A stretch of 64,000 nucleotides of DNA from Bacteroidales bacterium UBA5833 (GTDB lineage: Bacteria > Bacteroidota > Bacteroidia > Bacteroidales > Lentimicrobiaceae). Shown here piece after piece: positions 52,901 to 61,218 of the stretch; positions within the stretch are counted from its first letter, which is position 1, and each line of letters opens with the position of its first letter. The translations under genes and the position numbers were made by a program. Under the pieces are notes generated by a model. The model was not told where the DNA came from and did not search any database. It worked only from the letters and a program-made list of their open reading frames with translations. The stretch is taken from NCBI GenBank assembly GCA_002433025.1, contig DJGZ01000022.1, forward strand, positions 1-64,000. Direction: 5' to 3'.

Positions 52901-54597
52901 AAAGCAAAGTTCTTCGGTGATGCAGTAGAAACTGCACGGATTGCAGTTCCTTCAACAGCGGTAGAACCAGTCCCGAAACCGATAACGGTAACATAATCAG
53001 CAGTGGTAAGTCTGTTCACAACGGTTGTGCCATCGTTCCCGTCGTTGATCATTATGCGCATAAACACCTGATTCCCTGGTGTAAATCTTGCATTTCCGGT
53101 TGCTTCAAATAAAAACCAGCCGCTGTATTGCCCGCCTGAATTAGTAGTGAATGTTCCGTAAACATTTGACCCGCCGAAACCGGGGCTGCTGGTTCTGGTG
53201 AAGGTACCGGAAACGGCATCGACAAAAATCGGATTTCCTGCACCATTTGTGGTGGGTCCGTCAGCTGAAGTCACTGCCTGGTTGAAATACCGGTAAGTGG
53301 CATTCGGTTGCAGGTTACCGAGCGTTGCATAAAAAGCGAAAGGCACCCTGGTATTGGCCGGGGTATTGCCGTTGATATAAATCGGAAGCACCGCAGAAGT
53401 GATGGCAGGAGCAGGTGAGATGACGATGGAAGAACTGGTCGCCTGGGTCAGTCCGCTTGCATTCGCGTTCAGGGTGAAAGTACCCGCGGCGCTGAAAGTG
53501 ATGTCGTTAAAGCTAGCTACGCCGGCCACGGCTGCACGGGTCACAGTTCCGCCAAGCGTACCGGTACCGGAAGCAATGGATAAAGTAATATTGCCTGTAA
53601 ACCCGGGATCTACCGTGTTGTCGCCGCGGCGCGCTTCAACGGTGAAGGCAGCAATTGAATTCCCCTGAGTGCCGGCAGCCGGGAAACTGACGAATGCCAG
53701 CTGGGTGGCAGGGGAAGAAACAACATAGCTCTGCTGCGGCGAAGTAGTGGAAGCAGAAAGATTGTCAGTGGCCGTTATTGAATAATAAACGGTTGTGCCG
53801 TCTACCTGCGCGGGAATGTTGCTTGCCGTAGTATAAGTGCTTCCCGAAGTTAGTGTCATGGTAATCGGATTGGTAAGGCTGCCACTAACGGTACCCCAGT
53901 TTAGCACCACCGAAGAAATGGTTCCGTCGGTATCGGTAACATCTGCACTCACCGAAACAGTGGTTGAAGGAGTAATTCCCGTTGCGGGTGTCTGAACAAT
54001 GTTTGAAATAGACGGGGGCAAATTCCCACCTGAGGTATAACCAGTCCAGGTAAAATCATCAATCATGATTCTTTCCGTTGTACCAGTATTACCAACCTCA
54101 ATAAGAATATTATCTGCTGAACTGTTAATTGTTCCGTCATAGGAAAACCAGTCGCTGGAAACAAGCAATGAGCCGTCAATATTAGCCAAATTTGTCCAAT
54201 CTGTACCTCCATTAACGGAATACCTGACAGTATAATCAGGGATTGGATTCCCATCCCATCTCCTTACTGCAAATGAAAAAGTCGATACCCCACCTGATGT
54301 TATTGTGGCAGTTAACCTTGTATCGGCAGTATTTCTTAAGCGCCATGAATATGTTCCAAGAGCTCCGGGAAAACCATCTTGCGCTGCTGTGGTATTTCTC
54401 AAAGCATTGATAGATACAAAGGAAATAATTCCATCTGCATATGAATGATTCCCATATGAACCAAACCCTGAAACATTTGGATCCTGAATCCAGTTGGCTT
54501 CTGAATCAAAATCAATGGTTGTTTGTCCAAATGCGGTTAGTGATAAAAAAAGTATCACAGCCTGCAAAAGAAAAATTTTACTAATTATTTTCTTCAT
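49981..54597 (-). CDS. Giant multidomain T9SS cargo protein with three repeated modules
   Basis: A 1538-residue secreted protein. Signal peptide (about 1-25, ending AFGQ); jelly-roll-like domain with YTVRYSVNGGTDW (about 26-190); Fn3/Ig-like domain (about 195-295); bacterial Ig-like domain (about 298-395). Three units of about 393 residues start at Leu404, Leu797 and Leu1191. Each has module A (about 260 residues: RVPFAF, ATYRYFNK, EYGEFTTD, GNARFTPGNQVFMRI, LYDN-GTGRP, GAWGGIVPN, RRIEERS, DGVWG) and, in the first two units, module B (about 110 residues: LSGFTYVEGSGPS, PADYEISSDGT, VSVRLKAGL). The end is a T9SS sorting domain (about 1466-1538). No catalytic motif is visible; it probably works in adhesion or as a scaffold. 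A related protein is encoded upstream. Confidence 0.85.
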   Translation of the reverse strand: MKKIISKIFLLQAVILFLSLTAFGQTTIDFDSEANWIQDPNVSGFGSYGNHSYADGIISFVSINALRNTTAAQDGFPGALGTYSWRLRNTADTRLTATITSGGVSTFSFAVRRWDGNPIPDYTVRYSVNGGTDWTNLANIDGSLLVSSDWFSYDGTINSSADNILIEVGNTGTTERIMIDDFTWTGYTSGGNLPPSISNIVQTPATGITPSTTVSVSADVTDTDGTISSVVLNWGTVSGSLTNPITMTLTSGSTYTTASNIPAQVDGTTVYYSITATDNLSASTTSPQQSYVVSSPATQLAFVSFPAAGTQGNSIAAFTVEARRGDNTVDPGFTGNITLSIASGTGTLGGTVTRAAVAGVASFNDITFSAAGTFTLNANASGLTQATSSSIVISPAPAITSAVLPIYINGNTPANTRVPFAFYATLGNLQPNATYRYFNQAVTSADGPTTNGAGNPIFVDAVSGTFTRTSSPGFGGSNVYGTFTTNSGGQYSGWFLFEATGNARFTPGNQVFMRIMINDGNDGTTVVNRLTTADYVTVIGFGTGSTAVEGTAIRAVSTASPKNFAFLYDNTNGSGRPIFGTSIEVTGVDYAGAGSYAAFYTTDVYNVNGAWGGIVPNVNANGVRRIEERALAGGTIIKTDTSPDGVWGATVTANPAGGLDEVLVIDLIAANTPVITVSPATLSGFTYVTGSGPSAAQTYTLSAANLEGSGNIAVTAPADYEISSDGTAFSSSLSLPFAGGVIIGQPLTISVRLKAGLAVGNYNGQQIVHAGGNASNAIVTCSGSVTYPVPVLSAETLPMWIQGINGTNAKRVPFAFRASISNMLPNATYRYFNKVVISSDSPTTDGAGNVIFVNADGSFARTSSTSMANAGEYGEFTTDASGSYSGWFITEPSGNARFTPGNQVFMRIMLNNGENGTSVATRLTTTASAEVINFGTVNQAGEGTGIRGISEAASGNMVYLYDNVNGTGRPVYGTSIETTGIDFTAVGTYVTFYTSEVQGNNGSWGGIVPNILPDGIRRIEERSRTNGSLVAVHTSEDGVWGVYDTRNPFGGEVDILVIDLMPTGEPALSVSPSALSGFTYIEGSGPSGVQTYLLSGNDLDGSGNITVTAPADYEISADGTTFGTTLEFAYADGIITGQPVTVSVRLTAGLTAGDYNGQTIVNAGGGAADKVVTCNGNVTDPGQPGIAAVILPQFVQGINGTNNTRVPYAFWATLENLTPEATYRYFNKVVLESDLPTADGAGNCIFIAADGTYSRTTSTSLANPGEYGEFTTDVTGTYTGWFIAEPTGNARFTPGNQIFMRISLNDGADGSVITHRLTTTDYATVLQFGVEADPAQGTAIMGISEDTPKDFALLYDNAAGTGRPLYAAHIESSEVDFASITSYAPFYISEVAGDNGSWGGIVPNVNDAGVQRVEIRSGEDGSVVHAYEVPSGVWIETDTRNPSGGLDNVLLLDLISIGIDQPQISGLKVFAFGRQITVNAADHGAISFVLYNLQGQQVYCRQLNGSDEYTFGLNIPAGLYVAKIIRNAEHQSYKLIVR
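50235..53388 (-). repeat. Tandem repeat units of about 1.18 kb inside the giant T9SS gene
   Basis: Equivalent Leu codons beginning the three units lie at 53388, 52209 and 51027, giving periods of 1179 and 1182 bases. The third unit lacks module B. The similarity is visible at DNA level, so the units arose by duplication and could recombine. Confidence 0.8.
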
Positions 54598-54672
54598 TTT
54601 TTTTTGTGTTAAGATTTAAAAAATTAGCCCAAACCATTATTGTAGAATAGATTAATGCTTTTAGAAAATTCT

Positions 54673-56772
54673 CTATCTCACCATCACCTTACCTGAAGCA
54701 ATGCCTTTATTGCTGAGAATGCGAACGATGTAAGCGCCGGTAGGTACATTCAGGGTATACGAAGCCTGGCTGCCACTGATGGTATAGCGGGCGACCTCCT
54801 GGCCGTAGAGGTTGATGAGTTGGATATGTCCGTTCACCACCTGATCAAGCTGAATGCTGAGTTCTTTACCATAGGCAAATATTTTACCCATCTGGTTTAC
54901 AGGAGAGCCGACACCAAGGGTTGTATTGATTACCAGCACATTATCAATGCCTCCGGCCGAATTTTTCGTATCAACGGTACCCCATACACCATCATCATCG
55001 GTATAATTGCTGACGATGGCCCCGGTAGTCAGGCTGCGCTCTTCAACCCGTTTTACCCCTTGAGCGTTAATGTTCGGTACAATTCCGCCCCAGGCGCCAT
55101 CGGTACCGGCTACATCATTGGCATAAAATTCCGCATAGGTTCCTGCAACAAAACTTACTCCAGTTGTTTCTACCTGGGTGCCATACAGCGGCCGACCGGT
55201 TCCTGCAGTATTGTCATAAATAAAAACAAAATTCTTCGGAGTGAAATTGCTGATCCCGCGGATGGCAGTTCCGGCCGTGTCGGCAGCGCTGGTATAGAAC
55301 CCCAGGGATTTCACGCTTTCGGCAATTGTAAGGCGGGTGGTTTCAGCAGTTCCGCCGGCACCGTCGTTTAGCATGATGCGCATAAACAATTCATTGCCCG
55401 GTTTAAACCTGGCATTGCCGGTAGGCTCTGTAACAAACCAGCCGCTGTAACTTCCGCTGGCATCGGTCGTAAACTCGCCAAACTGACCCGGAGTTGTCAT
55501 TGAAGTACTGGTGGTGCGTACAAATTCACCGGTTGAAGGATTCACGAAAATACAATTCCCTGCGCCGTTGTAATCAGGACCATCGGATCCGCTGACAATT
55601 TTATTATAAAAACGGTATGTTGATGAAGGCAGGAGGTTAGAGAGGGTGGCATGATAAGCAAACGGCACCCTGTTACCATTGGATGGAGTGGCCCCTTCGA
55701 TAAACTTTGGCAGAATGTAGGCCGAAATGGAAGCAGGAGTGCTTGTTGTAACGCTGCCGCTTAAAGGAATCTGAAGTTCGGGGGCTCCGCCTCCGGTAAC
55801 GGTGAAAACACCGGAATAACTGCCGGCCGGCAATCCGGCTTTCAGCCTGATGCGGACAGGCACATCCCCATTGCCGGGGAAACTTCCGTTCTCGTAAACC
55901 ACATTACCCGGATCACTGGTGAAATTAACGCCATCGACAGAATATTCATAATCAGCTGAAGGGGTCATTGTAACGGCTCCTGATGCCGGGGTCAGATTAA
56001 AGGCATTTAATGTAGTTATCTGAACTTCAGAAGGACCAGCACCTTCCAGGTAGGCAAATCCTGATAAGCCTGAAGGTGTAGCAGTAATCATCGGAGAACT
56101 GCCCAGACCCCTGAAAGTAACATTGTCGTAACGGAGGGTTCCGTTAGAACTGTAGGATGATGTGGAGGTTGCAGCGCCGTAGTTCGAGCCGTCAACAAAC
56201 TCAGTTACTATCCGTACGCCAAATGAAGCATTCCCGGCAACGCCTGAAATACCTGAGAAATCAGCGCTACGCTGATACCAGGTATCGCCTGCATCAGCAA
56301 TATAGCGCCCGTTATCAAATCCTTTATCCACGCCGGCGGCAGTATTGGTGGCATTGCCTTCATTGGCCTCAAAATCTTCCCATTCGCTTCCGTTGAGGGT
56401 ATACTGAACCCGGAGTCTGTTTGCTGAAGTATTGCTGTGCCGTCCGTCCCAGCTCAGGGCAATGGTGCTGTAACCGGAGGTAGAAACCAGGAACTCCACC
56501 CCCGCGGTACCTGATCCGGTTCCCTGCGCGGGATATGCTGCTGAATTCCAGGCACGCCCGCCGGTGCCCGTTCCGGTGTACCCTGTTGCGAAGGTGGCTG
56601 TCGTTCCGCCGATCAGGGCAGCGGTTCCCGAACCGGTGCTGGGAGTAATCACGTCGCCCTCAAAAGTCCATTGCGTAATCGTTACCTGGGCATTTGCCAT
56701 CCCGGTGGTTATTGCAAAACCAGCCATCAGCAAAAATGCAATTACAATCATTTTAGGGTAATTTTTCTTCAT
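54673..56772 (-). CDS. T9SS cargo protein sharing modules A and B with its neighbour
   Basis: A 699-residue secreted protein. The ATG at 56772 is chosen because it starts the signal peptide (MKKNYPKMIVIAFLLMAGFA...NAQ); a farther in-frame ATG at 56838 adds unrelated residues. After a jelly-roll-like N-terminal domain (about 28-230, LRVQYTLNGSEWEDFEAN) come a module B (about 232-345, LSGFAYLEGAGPS, SADYEYSVDGVNF) and one module A (from Leu354: LPKFIEGATPSNGNRVPFAY, TYRFYNK, GNARFKPGNELFMRI, GAWGGIVPN, KRVEERS). The C-terminal T9SS sorting domain (about 628-699) ends YIVRILSNKGIASGKVMVR. The giant gene follows 75 bases downstream, so the two are probably cotranscribed and related by duplication. 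Confidence 0.85.
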   Translation of the reverse strand: MKKNYPKMIVIAFLLMAGFAITTGMANAQVTITQWTFEGDVITPSTGSGTAALIGGTTATFATGYTGTGTGGRAWNSAAYPAQGTGSGTAGVEFLVSTSGYSTIALSWDGRHSNTSANRLRVQYTLNGSEWEDFEANEGNATNTAAGVDKGFDNGRYIADAGDTWYQRSADFSGISGVAGNASFGVRIVTEFVDGSNYGAATSTSSYSSNGTLRYDNVTFRGLGSSPMITATPSGLSGFAYLEGAGPSEVQITTLNAFNLTPASGAVTMTPSADYEYSVDGVNFTSDPGNVVYENGSFPGNGDVPVRIRLKAGLPAGSYSGVFTVTGGGAPELQIPLSGSVTTSTPASISAYILPKFIEGATPSNGNRVPFAYHATLSNLLPSSTYRFYNKIVSGSDGPDYNGAGNCIFVNPSTGEFVRTTSTSMTTPGQFGEFTTDASGSYSGWFVTEPTGNARFKPGNELFMRIMLNDGAGGTAETTRLTIAESVKSLGFYTSAADTAGTAIRGISNFTPKNFVFIYDNTAGTGRPLYGTQVETTGVSFVAGTYAEFYANDVAGTDGAWGGIVPNINAQGVKRVEERSLTTGAIVSNYTDDDGVWGTVDTKNSAGGIDNVLVINTTLGVGSPVNQMGKIFAYGKELSIQLDQVVNGHIQLINLYGQEVARYTISGSQASYTLNVPTGAYIVRILSNKGIASGKVMVR

Positions 56773-57379
56773 ATTGACAGGAATTAAATTGTTAGAAAAT
56801 TCTGCTTTACAGCGGTGAGAAATTAATCTATTAACCAATGTACAAATTTAACTGATTTTTGCTTCCATTATGTTAACAATTCCTAAAGATTTGCTATTAT
56901 CAGATCAAATATTTACTTCGCTCCCCTTTCGCACCTGATTAGCAGTCAAAATGCATAAAAATCAGTGCGATGCAATAAACCATATTCTATGTTTACTGCT
57001 AAACAAGGCGATGTTTGTCCCAGATAACCGGGTGAAGTTCCGGCTCAGCCATAGCAAACCGGACAATCTGAATCCTGCAATGCCCGTTCTTAATAAAAAC
57101 ACCAAACTCTGCTCTGTCAACCCGAAAAGTCAGGAGAGGGTTTCAGTCTGTCCGCGGCAGTTATAATACCAAACAAATTCTCTACATTTAGCTGAGATTA
57201 TGTACTGAACTTGAAATAATATCACTACTTCCGAAAGCTTATCTGTTTATTATTCAGTAGTATTATAACATTTTCCAAACTCTACATGCAGGATTGCTGC
57301 CAAAATATACTACATAACAATTTCTATTTTGAATCCGGGAGATTTCATAGCTTTGATCATTCATAAAACTGTTTGAATT
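56773..57379. other. Intergenic region with phosphate-locus promoter
   Basis: About 600 bases between the divergent T9SS and DUF47 genes. Only a -7 box for the DUF47 gene (57348-57355) is recognisable; a 71-codon frame at 56951-57166 is not convincing. The last 200 bases are very AT-rich. No PHO-type or other repeat was noticed. Confidence 0.5.
57348..57355 (+). promoter_or_regulatory. -7 box TAGCTTTG before the DUF47/Pit operon
   Basis: An exact TAnnTTTG match 24 bases before the ATG at 57380. TTTG at 57328-57331 could serve as -33 element, with a short 16-base spacer. Confidence 0.5.
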
Positions 57380-58027
57380 ATGTTTCTGTTCAAGCATGCG
57401 GGCAAATCTATCGAACTGATAGATAACTTCCTGAATATCATAGATCAGGGAGCCATACTATTCAAAGAGGGGGTCAGAAATTACCTCTACGGCAACAGGG
57501 AGAATTTTCTGAGCAATCTGCAAACGCTCTCATCACTTGAAACTGAGGCGGATATCATTAAGCGGAAAACCGAAAACCTGCTTTATACCCAATCCCTAAT
57601 GCCACAGCTTAGGGGAGATATTCTGAAACTGCTTGAAGAGCTTGATAATATTATTGACCTGGCCAAAACGAACCTGTTTCAGTTTGATGTGGAGATTCCT
57701 TTTATCCCGGCCGAACTGAACCAGGAGTTGGTTAAGCTGACCGAGTTGTCGGTTTCTGCCATTGAGTCTGTGATCCCGGCTGCAAGGGCCTATTTCAAAG
57801 ATCCTGAATCGGTGAAGGAAAAACTGCACAGGGTTTATTTATATGAGAAAGAGGCCGACAAACTGGCTGATGCAATCAAACGCAGGGTTTTTCATGAGAT
57901 GCCCAACCTTAAATTAAGTGAAAAATTTCATCTAAGGTATTTTACCCTGCATATTGAAATACTGTCGGATGCCGCTGAAAAAACAGCCGATGTGCTGTCG
58001 ATCATGGCCATAAAACGTACCATCTAA
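57380..58027 (+). CDS. DUF47 (PhoU-like) family protein, Pit accessory
   Basis: A 215-residue all-helical protein of the DUF47/PhoU-like family: an early ELIDNFLNIIDQGAILFKEGVRNYL, a central LSSLETEADIIKRKTENLLYTQ and LLEELDNIIDLAKTN, and a second helical bundle with VYLYEKEADKLADAIKRRVF (ExxxD motifs that bind metal clusters in PhoU). In many bacteria such a gene sits directly before a Pit phosphate transporter and modulates it. The same arrangement is seen here, with a 14-base gap to the transporter gene. Confidence 0.9.
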   Translation: MFLFKHAGKSIELIDNFLNIIDQGAILFKEGVRNYLYGNRENFLSNLQTLSSLETEADIIKRKTENLLYTQSLMPQLRGDILKLLEELDNIIDLAKTNLFQFDVEIPFIPAELNQELVKLTELSVSAIESVIPAARAYFKDPESVKEKLHRVYLYEKEADKLADAIKRRVFHEMPNLKLSEKFHLRYFTLHIEILSDAAEKTADVLSIMAIKRTI

Positions 58028-58041
58028 CATCAGATAACCGG

Positions 58042-59790
58042 ATGTTGCTGCTGATCTTTCTGTCGAGCGGGTTATTTCTGGGTTGGTCCCTTGGGGCCAA
58101 TGATGCGGCAAATATTTTCGGTTCGGCGGTAGGATCAAAAATGATCCATTTCCGGAAGGCTGCCATCATTGCCAGCATATTTGTGGTCCTGGGCGCAGTA
58201 TTTCAGGGCCGGGGCACAGCCGACACCCTCTCAAGCCTCGGCGCCGTGGACGCATTGGCCGGAGGGTTCACCGTTTCGCTTTGCGCCGCGCTTACTGTGT
58301 TTTGGATGACGCGTTATGCCATTCCGGTATCCACCAGCCAGGCAATAGTGGGAGCCATTATCGGTTGGAGCATGTTTGCAGGACTGCCCACTAATTATAC
58401 GGTGCTTACAAAGATTGTCTCAACATGGATATCCGGCCCTATCCTCGGAATGATCTTTGCCGCGGGGCTATTTCTGCTGCTGAGGTGGTTTTTGCGCAGA
58501 ACAAAAATTCATGTAATCAAACTCGATTCGTATATCAGGATTTCGTTGATCGTTGTTGGCGCATTCGGGGCTTACAGCCTGGGAGCCAACAACATCGCCA
58601 ATGTTATGGGCGTTTTTATAAATACCGCGCCTGATATAATACTCAATTTCGGTTTCTTTTCGCTTGACGGGGTACAGCTCCTTTTCCTGCTTGGAGGGCT
58701 GGCCATCGCGCTTGGGATATTTACCTACAGCGAAAGGGTAATGCATACGGTTGGCAACGGCATCCTTTCGCTCAGTCCCGAAGCGGCCATTGTGGTTGTT
58801 TTATCACAGGCCCTTGTGCTGTTTATTTTTTCTTCATCCGCACTTTCCGGGTTCATAATGTCGGTGGGTTTACCGGCAATTCCCCTGGTGCCGGTTTCGA
58901 GCACACAGGTGGTGGTGGGTTCGGTGGTCGGAATCGGACTGGTGAAAGGCGCCCGTGAAATCAAATCAAAAGCGCTTGGCGAAATTGCAGCCGGCTGGGT
59001 GGTTACCCCGCTGGCGGCAGGTTTTCTCACCTATATTGCACTTTTCTTTGTCCAGAATGTCTTTAAACTGCCAGTATTTTCAGGCACAATCAGCAAACCC
59101 GCACTGCAGTTAAACACCGGAGCAACCCCATCAGGGTTTGCAACCGAAATCAATATGATCCTTCCGGCCATACTGGCAATGTCAGCTTTGGCAATTATCA
59201 TACTGATCTTCCTGATATTCCGTCAGCAAAAATTACGGCTTAAAACTGAAAACGAGCTCCTTCAGCAACAGAATAATTACTACCAGGCCCAAAAGACACT
59301 GAGCGGGATGGAAGTTACCGCAGTCCACCTGGAAAACAGCCTGCTGAACCAGAAACTGGAAACCAAGCGGCGCGAATATATCAACATTGCTTTAAATATC
59401 TCTTCGCAAAGGGAGTTTCTTCAGTCTGTTGCTGCCAAAGTAGAAGAAATCAAGGAAATTGAGGACAGAAATCATCAACAGGAACTACTGAATGAATTAT
59501 CGCTGGTCGTTAAGCAAAAAATGAACTTCAGCAACGAAACCGAAGAGCTATACGCGAAAATCGAATTGATTCACAAAGATTTCCGGCAAAAACTGACGGT
59601 TTCCTTCCCTGCCCTTACCGAACAGGAAAAACGGCTGGCGGTGTTGCTGCGCCTGAATTTTTCATCCAAAGAAATCGCATCGTTGATGGGGATATCACCT
59701 AAGAGCGCTGAAATTGCGCGTTACCGGCTGCGCAAAAAACTGAATCTTAAGCAAGGTGAAAGCCTTACCCAATTTATACACAACCTTTAA
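58042..59790 (+). CDS. Pit-type phosphate transporter fused to coiled coil and LuxR-like HTH domain
   Basis: A 582-residue fusion. Residues 1-393 form a Pit/PHO4 inorganic phosphate:cation symporter with its two-fold repeat: GANDAAN (18-24) and PVSTSQAIVGA in the first half; GANNIAN (181-187, Asn in place of the second Asp) and VPVSSTQVVVGS in the second. Hydrophobic helices fill the space between them. After the last membrane helix (about 372-393, ending IFLIFRQ) comes a cytoplasmic coiled coil (about 395-515: LRLKTENELLQQQNN...VHLENSLLNQKLETKRREY) and then a helix-turn-helix (about 525-575: LTEQEKRLAVLLRLNFSSKE, SPKSAEIARYRLRKKLNL). This HTH type is known at the C-terminus of Bacteroidetes propeller/TPR regulators. 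The protein may combine phosphate transport with DNA binding or signalling. Gaps to both neighbours are under 15 bases, so it is in the DUF47/Pit/porin operon. Confidence 0.88.
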   Translation: MLLLIFLSSGLFLGWSLGANDAANIFGSAVGSKMIHFRKAAIIASIFVVLGAVFQGRGTADTLSSLGAVDALAGGFTVSLCAALTVFWMTRYAIPVSTSQAIVGAIIGWSMFAGLPTNYTVLTKIVSTWISGPILGMIFAAGLFLLLRWFLRRTKIHVIKLDSYIRISLIVVGAFGAYSLGANNIANVMGVFINTAPDIILNFGFFSLDGVQLLFLLGGLAIALGIFTYSERVMHTVGNGILSLSPEAAIVVVLSQALVLFIFSSSALSGFIMSVGLPAIPLVPVSSTQVVVGSVVGIGLVKGAREIKSKALGEIAAGWVVTPLAAGFLTYIALFFVQNVFKLPVFSGTISKPALQLNTGATPSGFATEINMILPAILAMSALAIIILIFLIFRQQKLRLKTENELLQQQNNYYQAQKTLSGMEVTAVHLENSLLNQKLETKRREYINIALNISSQREFLQSVAAKVEEIKEIEDRNHQQELLNELSLVVKQKMNFSNETEELYAKIELIHKDFRQKLTVSFPALTEQEKRLAVLLRLNFSSKEIASLMGISPKSAEIARYRLRKKLNLKQGESLTQFIHNL

Positions 59791-59801
59791 AAACCAAAAG
59801 T

Positions 59802-61187
59802 ATGAGAAAAATGAATCATCCGAAACTAATGCTTTTACTGGCTGTTTTCTGGTTAACAGGTGGTTATGCCCTCGGACAGGAAACCGACACCACGGTGCGT
59901 TACAATCAGTATGGTGCCAGAGTGAACCGTACCCCGCTGAAAGCGGAGGAGAGGAACGGAGTGCTTGTGCTGGAAAGCAAGGACCAGAAGTACAAAATAT
60001 GGTACGACGCCCGTGTACAGGTGGATGGCGCCATGTTTTTCGGCGACACTTACAACCCCATCGGCAACGGAACTTCCATCCGCCGCGCCAGGTTTGCCGT
60101 CAAGAGTCAGTTTACCGAAAAATGGTATGGTGAATTTGATCTTGACATTTCCAATTCGGAATTGGAACTGAAAGATGCTTATCTGGAGTTTTCGCCTAAT
60201 GAAAGGCTGAGCCTGCGTGCAGGAAATTACAAGGAGGGCTTTTCGTTTGAGTCAACAACCACTTCAAGGTACCTGACCTTTATCGAACGCCCGAACGCAG
60301 TCTATACCTTTGCTCCTTCGAGGCATATCGGGGTTGGAGTGATGTACCACAAAGACTGGCTGTTCGGGATGGGAGGAATCCATTTTCAGACAGTCGGAGA
60401 TCCTGAAGAAAGACTTTTCTCGGAAGATAACAATAAAGATTACGGCACCGACGAAGGGGTTTCGTTCACCGGTAAACTGGTTGCCATGCCCTTCCACAGC
60501 GACTTCAACAAGGGATTGCACATCGGGATAGCCGGTTCTTACCGGACGCCGAAAACGGATTCCGAAATCAGGGGCCATGAGCGCTACAGCACCCGTTCAC
60601 TCACCTCGATCAACCGCAAGAAATATATGGATACCGATCTGATTTCCAATGTTGATCACATCGTGCTCGGCGGGCTGGAATTAGCAGCTTATCATAAAAA
60701 TTTCCGCTTTCAGGGCGAGTACCTGATAAGCAATGTACATCGCAAAAAATGGGATGAGGAAATGCCTACCGAGAAATTTGACGGATGGTATGCCTTTGGC
60801 AGTGTGCTGCTGTTCGGCGGAAAATATAATTACAATACGAATGATGCCGAGTTTACCCAGCCCACCCGCGGCAAGTCATGGGGCGATGTGGAACTTGCCT
60901 TCCGCTATGATTACCTGAGCCTTAATTCGGGCATGGACCAGATCATGGGTGGCGCCGGCGAAGGCTATACGTTCGGGATCAACTACCATGTGAACAACAA
61001 TGTGAAAATCATGCTGAACTACGCCTACCTGAACCACGACCGTTATGCAAGCGGCAAAAACAAACTGTTTGTGGGCTATGACGAAACCGGAGCACTGACA
61101 AGGGACCCGCGAAAAGTGGTGGATGCCAATGGAAAAGCCGGTGAAGATTTTAGTTTTATCAGTGTCAGGTTTGAGGTTGACTTTTAA
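59802..61187 (+). CDS. Phosphate-selective porin O/P family outer-membrane protein
   Basis: A 461-residue protein with a signal peptide (about 1-25, ending ALGQ) and the OprO/OprP-like pattern: KYKIWYDARVQVDGAMFFGD, SIRRARFAVKSQFTEKWYGEFDLDISNSELELKDAYLEFSP, LSLRAGNYKEGFSFE. It ends FSFISVRFEVDF, an aromatic C-terminus typical of barrels. OprO/P porins pass phosphate and polyphosphate. Its place 11 bases after the Pit-HTH gene supports a phosphate role: porin for the outer membrane, Pit for the inner membrane. Confidence 0.88.
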   Translation: MRKMNHPKLMLLLAVFWLTGGYALGQETDTTVRYNQYGARVNRTPLKAEERNGVLVLESKDQKYKIWYDARVQVDGAMFFGDTYNPIGNGTSIRRARFAVKSQFTEKWYGEFDLDISNSELELKDAYLEFSPNERLSLRAGNYKEGFSFESTTTSRYLTFIERPNAVYTFAPSRHIGVGVMYHKDWLFGMGGIHFQTVGDPEERLFSEDNNKDYGTDEGVSFTGKLVAMPFHSDFNKGLHIGIAGSYRTPKTDSEIRGHERYSTRSLTSINRKKYMDTDLISNVDHIVLGGLELAAYHKNFRFQGEYLISNVHRKKWDEEMPTEKFDGWYAFGSVLLFGGKYNYNTNDAEFTQPTRGKSWGDVELAFRYDYLSLNSGMDQIMGGAGEGYTFGINYHVNNNVKIMLNYAYLNHDRYASGKNKLFVGYDETGALTRDPRKVVDANGKAGEDFSFISVRFEVDF

Positions 61188-61218
61188 TTCATTTTGTAAA
61201 TCCTAAAAAACTATTGCA

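Noticed and set aside
56951..57166. 71-codon frame before the phosphate locus
   Set aside because: No start context or family likeness.
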